Positions 24,000 through 33,808 of a DNA stretch of 64,000 nt are shown here, piece by piece. Source of the stretch: Sipunculus nudus (taxonomy: Eukaryota; Annelida; Sipuncula; Golfingiida; Sipunculidae); NCBI GenBank assembly GCA_026874595.1, contig CM049310.1, positions 19,384,058-19,448,057 of the forward strand, written 5' to 3'. The notes under the pieces were generated by a model. The model saw only the letters and a program-made list of their open reading frames with translations, had not been told where the DNA came from and did not search any database. Position 1 is the stretch's first letter, and each line of letters starts with the position of its first letter. The position numbers were made by a program, and so were the translations under genes.

Positions 24000-25810
24000 A
24001 TTCTTAGTATTATCAGTATTATTAGTACATGTATTATTATAAAGCCTCCTGGATTTCAAGTTTTTAAACACGGAATCAAAATAATCCAGCAGTGACAAGC
24101 TGTCATTAGAAATCGATCAGCGGATATCCAGTATCCGGATACTTGGATAGAGAAAACTGGCCCAAGTTACTTTATTAACACGTGTTCGCTGGAGATTCTT
24201 TTCACAAGGATTCGAAATAGTCCGTAAGTCGGGGCACCTGGATGTCTGACAATTCCATTCGTATGGTTAATTTAACCGAATGGGCTTTGTTTGGCTCCAG
24301 GCTGAATAGCTTGCCTGTATGACTGTGAGATACTTGCTGGAATCTATGCGAATGCTTACATTCCACAGACACAATTCAAGTGAAGTTAAGTAATTTGGGC
24401 GTGGCCAGAATAACGGCATACAAGCCTTTTCGCACAGTCATGGAATTGGTTATAATGCTGTAAGAGACAAGCAATTCAAGTAGTGTCCAATTTTCTGTTT
24501 CTACCTTTAACTAGGCCTGTGTATTTCCCGTCCTTTTTTATATCTCCACCAGCTAAGGCGAATGAAGGTTATATTGTCACTCACGTCTTTCTGTCCTCCT
24601 GTCTCTTTTTTTCTATACATATATATACATGTTTGGTAAAAAGCTCGAATGGTTTTGCTGAATATTTACGTGTATGGTGGAATTTGTTGCAAGGGAATTT
24701 TGATTTGAATTTTTATGTGATACCAATCCTGAATGTGATAAAACACGTTTTGTCAGTTCGTATAAGGCAGTCTGGATATATTAATACTGGCACTGGCGTT
24801 TAAATAGCAGGTGGGAGTGCTGAATAGAATGGGGGAATTATGCACTGCAGGTTCAAAAATGGATGAGAGCAAATATTAATTTGCCGTTGTAATAAAAGTA
24901 ATTTTCTTGTAGCTTTTGCTCATCAAGATGCATTAAGTGACAGAAAACATGCAGATAAACATGTTTTTTTTTTTGCCTGGATCACTGGGTTTGGTTATGT
25001 TATGGGTTTGAACTACAGATGTACTTCGATTCTTAGATCTTATCATTAAAGAGTTCTGCAGGTTCAGTTAATTCGATTTCTTGATTTGACTGTTTATTTC
25101 ACTTTTGAAAAGGCACTTTCATTGCCATATTGTGGTTTTCATGGTAGAAAGCTGTTAATTACAGATAGTGGATATAATCAAACAGAGGGAAGTTCATCGA
25201 TTTACGGAGATACGTTTTGTTACAGCTATACATAAAGGGGTTATACTGAAGACGTGGAGTCTGACCGGACATTTGCAAAACCAGGACCGTGCTCATATGC
25301 TTTTCATGGAAAGACTCATTGCCAGAAATACATGTAAAATTGTTTGAACATTCGAAGTTATTATGTTGTGGAGTAATATATTCACGTATATGAATTGTAA
25401 TATATTTGTTATGAATGTTGACAAACATGTTGATCAATCCAAAAAACATGTTACCCCCATGAGGTGGTAGTTGCAAAACTCTGGTTCGTCTGACTTGCCG
25501 CCAGATGTCCTTGCTGAATACGTCTGGATGATTTTGGCGGGCCCCCCATAGGTTATAACAATGGGTATAAACAAAACGAACCACCTGTGTGCGGGAGGGA
25601 CCGGTGTTTCAAAGAGATTAACTCAGTTAATAATTCCCTTTAAGGAAAGAATATACAACAGGTAAATTTAAAGGATTCTTACATTTCAGTATAGGTAATG
25701 GTATCACATTCAAAGGTTCTTTCTCATAACATTTCCTAATTCATAAAGTCTTGCTCCATAACTGTTCGTACAATAAGTTGCCTCGGTAGGAAGTACTGCA
25801 GATTGGTTTT
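23999..25810. other. Upstream non-coding region of the protease homologue gene
   Basis: No coding exon is recognised. A 141-codon open frame on the minus strand (25159-25584) resembles no family and has no clear splice or promoter context, so it is not called. A palindromic patch GGATATCCAGTATCCGGATAC occurs near 24121-24141. Confidence 0.5.
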
Positions 25811-25817
25811 GCGGGGA

Positions 25818-25824
25818 GGTATAA
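25818..25824 (+). promoter_or_regulatory. Candidate TATA box of the protease homologue gene
   Basis: TATAAAC within GGGGAGGTATAAACAAAT lies about 80 bp before the first ATG of the coding model, a plausible distance for a short 5' leader. The evidence is position and motif only. Confidence 0.35.
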
Positions 25825-25902
25825 ACAAATTTTAAAAGAGTGAGTCATCTACAACCCTTCCTTGTCGCCTGTTATATTGAATCATTGCTGCTTGGGGAAA
25901 TT

Positions 25903-26112
25903 ATGAATAGTGTACGGTATCCCGAACCTCCTGCTCAGCAATCTTCCAAGCCCGGGTGGATAGTAACGTCGGTGTACCGTGACGGTCACGCACGATATAC
26001 CGTCACGGATGGTTACGGAGAAACCCCTCCGCTGGTACCCGCTCTCACGGATCAGTACAGTCAACACAGCATTACCCAGCAAACGTCTCAAGCTGCCGGA
26101 GCAGTCGTTAAG
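25903..26112 (+). CDS. Exon 1: N-terminal tail (residues 1-70)
   Basis: The ATG at 25903 has an A at -3. The exon is rich in Pro, Gln, Tyr and Thr, with no hydrophobic segment. It ends at GTTAAG followed by the donor GTAGGA, phase 0. The open frame, length and composition look coding, but without a family match this exon is less certain than the domain exons. Confidence 0.65.
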
Positions 26113-27069
26113 GTAGGATTATGATGTCACTAAGAGGCCCTAATACACTCTGATTAATATTAAACAGGGATGATGGGATTCTGAAATATTTATCAGTAAT
26201 GCCCGAGTGAGGTTATGACAAATCGTGACGTCATATTTATACGCAACCTTACGGCCAAAGTGTTTTTCCTTACACCAAGACAAAGACCTGACAGCGGTTA
26301 TACCGACGTTAACGTTAAGGCATGGACCCTCTCCCTCTCGAGTCAATCGTTAGCGTTTTGTTGTCGAAATGGTGATTGTTATAGTACATTATCAATTAGA
26401 CAGTTCTGTCCTATCGTGTCACTCCTCAAAATGGTTCCGTGTAGACTATGTCCGGCTTGCTTGTATGTTGAATTAAAAGAAAACATTATCTACGGACAAT
26501 GGTATAAAAAGCATTTCCTCAATATTTGTCTAATGTCTAATTTATTCAAAAAATATCAATTTAATAAACATTTAAATATATCTTGATATCACTTTACATA
26601 TCTATAAAAAAAACTGGCGATTGTTGTCGACTTTGTTTTTATTTGAGTATTTTGCGTTCAGTTCATTACCAGTATGGTTTATGCAGTAAAACAGAAGAGG
26701 CCTATACTTTTTAAAGCAGTTTCGAATATATTGAAATCGTATATGGTTTCAAGAGTTTAGATTTAGACTATTTATTCAGTGTGTGCTTGTATTTATCTTC
26801 ATGTATATATGCTCCATTGTTTTTTTGTCATTTTTATGTTTCATTAAAATTCATGTATTCAACAAATGTATTTTGGTTCAACAAAAAACTTAAGCTTTAT
26901 AGGAGTTTTACTTATATCTTGTAAAAATGGTCACGAAATGTTCGGCCTGTGATTCATCCAAACTTTGTGGGGTGTGTTTATACATGCATGGTTTGTTGCA
27001 CCCGATGGTTCATATAGCTCGGAACCAACACTATAAATATGTATGTGTAAATTGCATACAAGGGTTTAT

Positions 27070-27132
<63 letters not shown>

Positions 27133-28159
27133 GCCCGAATAGATGCAAACCTTCCATTGTTTACAACAATCCTGTGTAATTGATAAATGATGTCCATGAT
27201 TTCACATATACATACGAACACTAAGGAAATATAGCAGACATTTGTTTTGTCTGTATAATATTTTCACTCATACTTAATTACATTTAAATGTGCAACACCA
27301 GTTTCTTTGTTAGATAAAATAGGGATTTTTATACTTTGCTATTTGTCAGCTTTTATGGTGCAGTTAATTAAGATGAGGGAACGCCACCGGATCACTGACC
27401 TTGTGATTTTGCTACTCCTCACGGCCTTGTTATCGGCCAACCGAGCCAGGTATGTCATATGTGTATTCTTGTATATATAAACAGATTTAACAGACTCTTT
27501 TGCTAATATCGATTCGTACATATATCTCTTTACTAATGTATACGTAGTACATATAATGGATTGTTTAAAAGTTATTCTTGTAACGTTTTAAATTATGTTA
27601 ATATGTTGATCGATGAGAATTTATTTGCATTTTAACTTTTTCCTCACCGTCCCCTTTAAGGTTGTGTCGGTTTATTTTGTAATATTTTTTTAAAGGATCC
27701 TATATTCTCTATCATTTTTACAACCTGTTCAACTAGTGATATATATCGATTTAAATGAATTATCATTTGTCATTAAGTTGAATTTTTATGTCGATAACGG
27801 CTTTTTTCGACAGATATATTTGCATTTTTTCATGTAAACGTTTGAATCTTATGGACATGGAAACATGATAACACATTTGAAATATTCCTTGAATTTTTTT
27901 CCTCTTACAGAACAGATGAAGACGGACCGGTGAGTAACATGGAGCTATACCATACTCCTATACAAAATGTCGAAATGTTGAGTGAAATAAATACCTTCAA
28001 TACGCATATACATGTTTATTTTTTATATTATCTTATAAAAATGTTTAAAACAATATTATTTATATTATGATAATATTTATTTGAATATAATTAATATTAA
28101 TATAATAAAAAACTTATCTCTTTGAGAAATTACGAAAGTGCATCATAATTCTGTACACA

Positions 28160-28197
<38 letters not shown>

Positions 28198-29341
28198 AGT
28201 TAAATCTATGGTAATTGCCGAGTTATTAATGTTAAGTTTTTTCCTCATTTGATGGAATATTATCGATTATACTTGTGGTAAAATCTTGAAGGTTACTGAA
28301 GACCCGTTGAACGGCACCGATACAGGTAAAGTCGTATGAATTATATAGATCCAAACTGATTTATAGAATATAAATGCTCCAGTGGCGGTGAATAATTTAT
28401 TATCATGAGTCAGTTTAACCCTTAAATTGCAACGTATAGTCATATCCATGATGTCGGTTATTACAGTTATACTTAGTAATATAAAACGGTAACATTTTAT
28501 AAACCTTTGGCTGTTTGATCTCTTGAAATATTCCACTTAGAATTGTTATGCTTCGCATATCAATTTAATAATTATATACCCGGAAGAAAAGTATAACATA
28601 AACGATCATTAAATATGCCGGGCATTTTTCTGAGGAAAACAGCTTCCTTCATGCTATATAGTATAATAATCTCACTAAAAGAGTATTCAATTGAAACATA
28701 TAACCATGCAACGCAGATACAGGGAATCCGGGTTAAAATGCAAAAAGGGCATAACATCCAGAGACAAGTCGTCATTGGCCTATGGTATGTATGGCCTTTA
28801 GAATCCGTGGACAATTTGTCCTTGGACGTTGTATATCCTTTGTCATTTGCTCTTGTACATTAAGTCTATAGATACCCTGCAACTGAAAGTATAATAAATA
28901 AGAAGGTATTTGACCATGTTTTGATGTTTGCAGATCATGAGGGATCAGGAGATGACGGACAGAGTGATCCAGGCTTTCGGATACCCAACCCGAGACCTCA
29001 ACATCGTCTTCCACACCCAAGAGAACCAGAGAAAAAGTTACCGAAGATTCCCCCGGAGACGGACCCCAGCATCAGGCGGCCAGGTAAGGCCTGTGTCCGC
29101 GGATATATTTACTTGGGGCATTTCTCAACCTATGCAGAAATAAGTTTATGACAACAACTTAACACTAAACTTTCATACTCTGATTTTCCTGTAAGCTTGA
29201 AATAGAGCGCCATTCTACCAATCAATGATTAAATTTGAAAAAACATTTCTTCTTTTTATGGAAAGGTTACAGGTTCAGGTATAAATAGAGGGATAACATA
29301 ATGAATCGGGACTAACGAATAATATTAATTAGACCTATAAC

Positions 29342-29383
<42 letters not shown>

Positions 29384-31682
29384 CATTTCCCTGAAAATCA
29401 CCAACTTTAAAGAATAAATTACACTAATACCCATGGCATACATTTATCTTATTTGCCATTTACAAGGGTACTATGTTTATATTAAATATTGAATAGGACA
29501 CAGAAGCTTATATTTTCAGGGGAGCAACCTGAGATTGGGATGAGGACAAGTGGTGTGCCGTGTAAAGGAAGTGGTATGGTTATAGAGGGTACTTCCGGTA
29601 CAATACATCTGCCAAACTTGCCAAACAAACGCGTGGCCGGCTGTTACTGGACACTGCACGTGCCTCCGGAACAGGTACATCAGCTGATTGTAATATTTTG
29701 AAATTTCAAGTGATCAGTACCGGATTCATGCAGGCAATTGGAGGCCCCTGGGAGTCCCATACTGATCATGAGGAAAACCTAACCCTAAATATGGGAACAT
29801 TTCATAACATTCCTGAGATTACAGCATCATATAAAATCAATAATTTATTACAAATGTATGGTTTTAATTATGTCTAAAAAGTGAAATTGATTGGTTTATA
29901 CTTCACCCCTTTTTCCAGTTATGTTTCTTTTAATTATTTCCAATATAAATTTTAATCATAAATTTCAGTGCAGCTATTCATTGTTCATGCACAGAACGCG
30001 AAGATCAGACAACCGATCTTTTGACATTATTGACATGCAGGACCCAATGCTTGATTCTTGCAGTAATTGAAAATGAGTTACAACTAGTGACCATAAAAGA
30101 AAGGAACCAACGGAAAAATGTCTCAAAAGTTGCAAACCTGTTGCAGAAACTATATGCTTCTTGAATATTATTTGATGTATACCTTAGTTTCTGAAATGTT
30201 CTTGTTCAGGGTATATGCTTGATTTACGTATACAGATGGAAGTCAAAAAAAATTTTCAACTAAACTCAGGTCAACTTTGGATACTTCTGCATTGGCATCT
30301 CAGATCCTCGAAACCAATTTGAACTTGTCCGTTGGTCGGCTGCAGGTTCATCAAACACTACTTACTCTTATCGTGTTTATTGGAGAAAGCCTAAGGCTCC
30401 GAATTTCTGTTCCTTAATTGCCCCTTGCTTCCTTTGACGGTTTTGTGCACTACATCTGGAAGAATTTTATCTTGCTTTTTAACATTGCGAATGTTTGTTG
30501 CAGATGTAATAAATATTGCAAATTTTATTCATTTTTATCAGAAAGGCAAGGCCGCCTAGATCGCAAAAGAACTGGGCTGCAGCCCGCTAAGCCTATTTAT
30601 TATGTAAACCCAACACGGAAAGTGAAATGATTCTTTTACATTTTATATTTCCGCTCAGGCAAAGCCTGTAGACTCTGCCATGCATTCTTCACGAATGTGT
30701 GTTCGTCTGTCGCTCCTTGGCGTTTATCTGTTGTCATGTCATCTTTGAAACATCGGGAATGTGAAAATCAGTAATATACTTTATTTTTGATCATTATGAG
30801 TAGACATCCTTTCCGATTCCATCGACGGACTATTATTCCGACGTCTTTTGGTTTTAGGTGATAGAACTGACCGTATCATACAAAACTCGGGAGAATGACG
30901 TATTTGGGATGAGATGCTATCGTGGACGATTGACGGTCTTCGACGGACCGAGCAAGGAGAGCCCGATGGTGGCCAGTATCTGTCCGAACGACGACAAGCA
31001 ATTCATCCGATCAACTAGCAACACGCTCACGCTTATCTACCGGTCAATCGTTCGCTATACGTCAAACCGAAAGATCTTCACTGCCGCATTCTGGGCAGCG
31101 GAGAACGTGCCGAGTAAGACAGAACTTTGCTTTCTGGGTCTTATTGAGGCATTTGTCCACATGAGTGACAGTTGTCTGTCAGTGCATCTGCCCAATTAGG
31201 GATGAATTCTTCATCTATGGTTGAATGGTTCTATATATTAAATAAGTAACTGTTAACATCAGTAACTGATAACCATACCCAGATCGATAACACATATTAA
31301 TCTTGTATGCCATCCCTTGTAGTTCTTCCATTTTATTTCTCAATATTTGTTTAAAAGAGACATTGTATAAAGGGGAACCATTGTTTAAGGGAGAATCGTC
31401 GTTTAAATTAGATTCATTGTTAGAAGGAGACATTTGTTTATAGGAGAATAATTATTTAATGGAAAATTAATAAAATGGTTGAATATAATTTTCCTCTCCG
31501 ATCATATCCGTAAGCCTTACTGTAATTTCAACATTTGTAGCAGTATCACTCAGTGGAGTCAATTTATCTTCAAGCGTGGGGGGGGGGGGGGGGGGGGGAG
31601 ACTCGCAGGGTGGGGAGATGACTCGCAATGATGGGGGGATGACAGGCGTGAAGATTAGTCAAAATTGGGATAAAACAGACAT

Positions 31683-31733
<51 letters not shown>

Positions 31734-33136
31734 CATATATATTATTTATATATTATATGTATATACTTTTTATTGTCTGTGTGACACATATAAAATGTAT
31801 ATCAATTAAGTATAAGGTTTTAAAAAATAAAGTATATGTTATTCTAAACCTTTAAGATATAAATAATTCATAGTAAACCCATAAATGGAACCAAAGTCTA
31901 TAAATCTATTTTATTTTTATTTGAAATAAATAAATATTATTCTCTGAATAGTGGGGGGGGGGGATGGTTACATTGACCATCCCCCCTTGTCAAAAAGTAG
32001 GGGAATATATCCCGTATATTGACGCCCCTGGTATCATTGCCATGCATGCATTGTGTCAAAGTGTGAAGTAGCTCAACGTGAATTGATTTATTTAAACCAC
32101 AGAGCCACGAACCAATACGCCATCTTGCGGTCAACAATTGAAGCTTCCAAAAACGCTGTATCGATCCTCAGACACAGATAAGGATGACAGCAAAATTCAC
32201 AACAAGGTGGTCAGTGTCCCCACACCTCAGACCAGACAGCCGTGGGCCGTGGGTATCTACAGAAACCAGGACAGCCTGCTGTGCTCAGGGGCCCTGCTAG
32301 ATCCGTACCACGTGACCACGGCGGCTTCATGTCTCCACAACAGAGGGTAAGCAGATTGAATATCGAATAGGAAATCTCCTTCAGTTTTCACCTTTTTCTC
32401 ATACTATATACACTGAAAAAGTCATAGGCAATAGAATATATTGGTAGATTTTTTACATGTATATAAGTGCAGCTGTATATTTCATCAAAAGGCTGGTTTG
32501 GACGTGTCCAGTTTAACAAATGAGATTTGAATAATACTGAAATAACCCTTTTTTATATTCTTTATTTCCACATTAGGACTGAAGATTTCACTAAATTTAA
32601 TGTTTTAACATTAAAATAAAGGCTGAAAAAAATACATAAACCGTAATATGAAGAATTTTACGTCATGTAATAATGATACTGGTTTTCACTCGCATAACAA
32701 ACACATTATTATTTATTTACAACACTGGTCTGTATTATATACAGTTCTGTTGCTGAGGCGACCAAGCTGACGGTCCGTGCCGGTGACCACGATAAACGAT
32801 ACGAGGACATCCGAGTGAAGACTGTCACTATCCATCCAAACTTCACGCAGGGTGAGAGAACGGACGACCTGGCGGTCCTACAGTTGGAGAACCACGTGGA
32901 GATCGGCAAGTTGGCAAACTCCGTGTGTCTGGCTTCACGGCCAGCTCAGATAGACCAGCTCTGCACCACTACAGCCTACAGTACGTATTTTATTATTGAC
33001 CTTTAACTCTCAGACTTGATGACAGTTTTTACAGGTATATAACAAAGGCAATAATTTATTTTAGCGTTTGCCTAATCAACCTTTTGATAAACAGTCGTTA
33101 CAATTGAATGTCCCTTATTCACAATCCATACAAATC

Positions 33137-33167
<31 letters not shown>

Positions 33168-33792
33168 TCAAATGGTTATCAGTATCCCAGTACTTATTTT
33201 AATGCCGCTTAGTAGGAATGGATTTATCAAAATTTTTGTCACGCTGGTAATGTTATGAGGAATTGAAAATGTTTTATTTTTAGATTTGACCGCATCTACC
33301 TGGCTTGAGGAGATTGATCTGTATATTACAAGACACAAAATCTGTTTATACGCGTCACCTATCTACACACAAGAACTCACCAGACAGATGCTCTGTGCAG
33401 ACAACCGGTTTGGGAAGGGCCGTTGTATGGTAAGGTTTTAATTGAATTTATATTTTTTTGCGTGAAATATTTTAATAAGAAAGTACAAAAATAGGACATT
33501 TATTTGTGTCTGACTGTAACTTGTGTAAGCAATATCCATTCGTGACCTCGACATAGTTCCAATGATCGTGCAATAATCGTGTTTGTGTGTGGTAACGATA
33601 GATGCTTTCTTTACACCGTTCGGTCTGTTTCAGGGAGACGTCGGAAGTCCTCTGGTTTGTCGTTATGGAGACACGTATTATCTCCATGGCATCACGAGCT
33701 GGGGTTTCCAGTGCGGCAGTACTGGTCGCCCGACTGTCTTCACGGATGTGTTCCACTACAGAGATTGGCTGAGCCAGTTCCTCCGGGGCTGA
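25903..33792 (+). CDS. CUB-domain type II transmembrane serine protease homologue, catalytically dead (11 exons, 564 aa)
   Basis: Spliced model: 25903-26112, 27364-27449, 27911-27929, 28292-28325, 28934-29083, 29520-29674, 30858-31113, 32103-32346, 32745-32980, 33284-33429, 33634-33792. Every join has an AG acceptor and GT donor, phases agree, and the sum is 1,695 nt (565 codons with stop). Layout: hydrophilic tail 1-79, hydrophobic helix about 80-95, charged Pro-rich stalk 100-170, CUB domain about 181-297 (Cys 181/208 and 238/260), S1 trypsin-fold about 339-564. The fold is intact (C364/C380, DDLAVLQL, TSWGFQCG), but the catalytic His is Ser379 (TAASC), the catalytic Ser is Val515 (GDVGSP) and pocket residue 189 is Gly509; Asp426 remains. 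The activation site is degenerate (K338-VVSV instead of R-IVGG). It is probably a cell-surface, non-proteolytic binding or regulatory protein. If translation starts at Met74 in exon 2, the helix becomes a signal peptide and the protein is secreted. Confidence 0.88.
27066..27129. repeat. (TA)n microsatellite in intron 1
   Basis: About 64 bp of TA with one AA interruption. Confidence 0.95.
27364..27449 (+). CDS. Exon 2: transmembrane helix or signal peptide (residues 71-99)
   Basis: The acceptor TTTTATGGTGCAG precedes TTAATTAAGATG. The exon encodes MRERHR, then ITDLVILLLLTALLSA, then NRAR. Donor GTATGT, phase 2. Basic residues before the helix fit either a type II anchor (cytoplasmic N-terminus) or a signal peptide cleaved near ANRA. 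Confidence 0.78.
27911..27929 (+). CDS. Exon 3: 19-nt micro-exon (residues 99-105)
   Basis: The sequence AACAGATGAAGACGGACCG lies between the acceptor TTTTCCTCTTACAG and the donor GTGAGT. It completes Arg99 and adds TDEDGP in frame. Its size makes it easy to miss, but strong splice sites and the preserved phase support it. Confidence 0.68.
28161..28194. repeat. (TA)n microsatellite in intron 3
   Basis: About 34 bp of uninterrupted TA. Confidence 0.95.
28292..28325 (+). CDS. Exon 4: small stalk exon (residues 106-117)
   Basis: 34 nt encoding VTEDPLNGTDT plus one base, with donor GTAAAG. The acceptor AAATCTTGAAG has a poor pyrimidine tract, which makes this the weakest splice site of the model. 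The phases before and after require an exon of this class, and an N-glycosylation-type NGT is present. Confidence 0.55.
28934..29083 (+). CDS. Exon 5: Pro- and charge-rich stalk (residues 117-167)
   Basis: 150 nt between TTTGCAG and GTAAGG, phases 1 and 1. It encodes a low-complexity linker (DHEGSGDDG, then repeated PRP/HPREP/KIPP motifs) suited to holding the extracellular domains away from the membrane. No Cys. Confidence 0.78.
29344..29383. repeat. (ATT)n microsatellite in intron 5
   Basis: About 13 tandem TTA/ATT triplets. Confidence 0.95.
29520..29674 (+). CDS. Exon 6: first half of the CUB domain (residues 167-218)
   Basis: The acceptor TATATTTTCAG opens the exon and the donor GTACAT closes it in phase 0. 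CUB hallmarks seen: Cys181, GTSGTIHLPNLPN and the CYWTLHVPPEQ strand with Cys208. Confidence 0.88.
30858..31113 (+). CDS. Exon 7: second half of the CUB domain (residues 219-304)
   Basis: Acceptor TTTTGGTTTTAG, donor GTAAGA in phase 1. It carries C238...C260, RLTVFDGPS, FIRSTSNTLTLIYRS and the FTAAFWA C-terminal strand. The calcium-site acidic pattern typical of some CUB domains is not complete. Confidence 0.88.
31578..31598. repeat. G21 homopolymer in intron 7
   Basis: Twenty-one consecutive G, followed by further G-rich sequence to about 31640. It is a potential G-quadruplex former. A shorter G run occurs at about 31952-31962. Confidence 0.93.
31684..31730. repeat. (TA)n microsatellite in intron 7
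   Basis: About 47 bp of TA, decaying into TACA/TATT repeats to about 31760. Confidence 0.93.
32103..32346 (+). CDS. Exon 8: linker and N-terminal half of the S1 domain (residues 304-385)
   Basis: Acceptor TTTAAACCACAG, donor GTAAGC, phase 2. After linker Cys312 the S1 fold starts at VVSV (339) with QPWAVGIY, LLCSGALLDP and HVTTAASC. Serine 379 sits where the catalytic histidine should be. Cys312 could pair with Cys446, as in two-chain trypsin-like proteins. Confidence 0.88.
32745..32980 (+). CDS. Exon 9: S1 middle segment with retained Asp (residues 385-464)
   Basis: Acceptor ATATACAG, donor GTACGT, phase 1. It encodes LTVRAGDHD, the IHPNF loop and TDDLAVLQLE, where Asp426 matches the catalytic aspartate, then SVCLAS with Cys446. 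Confidence 0.88.
33142..33167. repeat. A26 homopolymer in intron 9
   Basis: Twenty-six consecutive A. No SINE or processed gene was recognised in front of it. Confidence 0.93.
33284..33429 (+). CDS. Exon 10: S1 segment before the active-site serine (residues 464-512)
   Basis: Acceptor TTTATTTTTAG, donor GTAAGG, phase 0. It encodes HKICLYASPIY, LTRQMLCAD and GKGRCM. Gly509 replaces the primary-specificity aspartate two residues before Cys511. Confidence 0.88.
33634..33792 (+). CDS. Exon 11: C-terminal S1 segment and stop (residues 513-564)
   Basis: The acceptor GGTCTGTTTCAG is followed by GDVGSPLVC (Val515 in place of the catalytic Ser), then HGITSWGFQCGS, PTVFTDVFHYRDWL and a TGA stop at 33790-33792. 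The C-terminal helix ends the domain normally. Confidence 0.9.
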   Translation, partial: GDVGSPLVCRYGDTYYLHGITSWGFQCGSTGRPTVFTDVFHYRDWLSQFLRG

Positions 33793-33802
33793 AATGAACT
33801 AC

Positions 33803-33808
33803 AATAAA
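33803..33808 (+). terminator. Polyadenylation signal of the protease homologue gene
   Basis: AATAAA lies 11 bp after the stop codon. A very short 3' UTR is implied unless a later signal is used. Confidence 0.55.

Noticed and set aside
24121-24141. Insertion-site palindrome GGATATCC...GGATAC
   Set aside because: A single imperfect palindrome without element ends or repeats; likely chance.
25159-25584. 141-codon open frame on the minus strand upstream of the protease homologue
   Set aside because: No family resemblance, no convincing start context and no partner exons.
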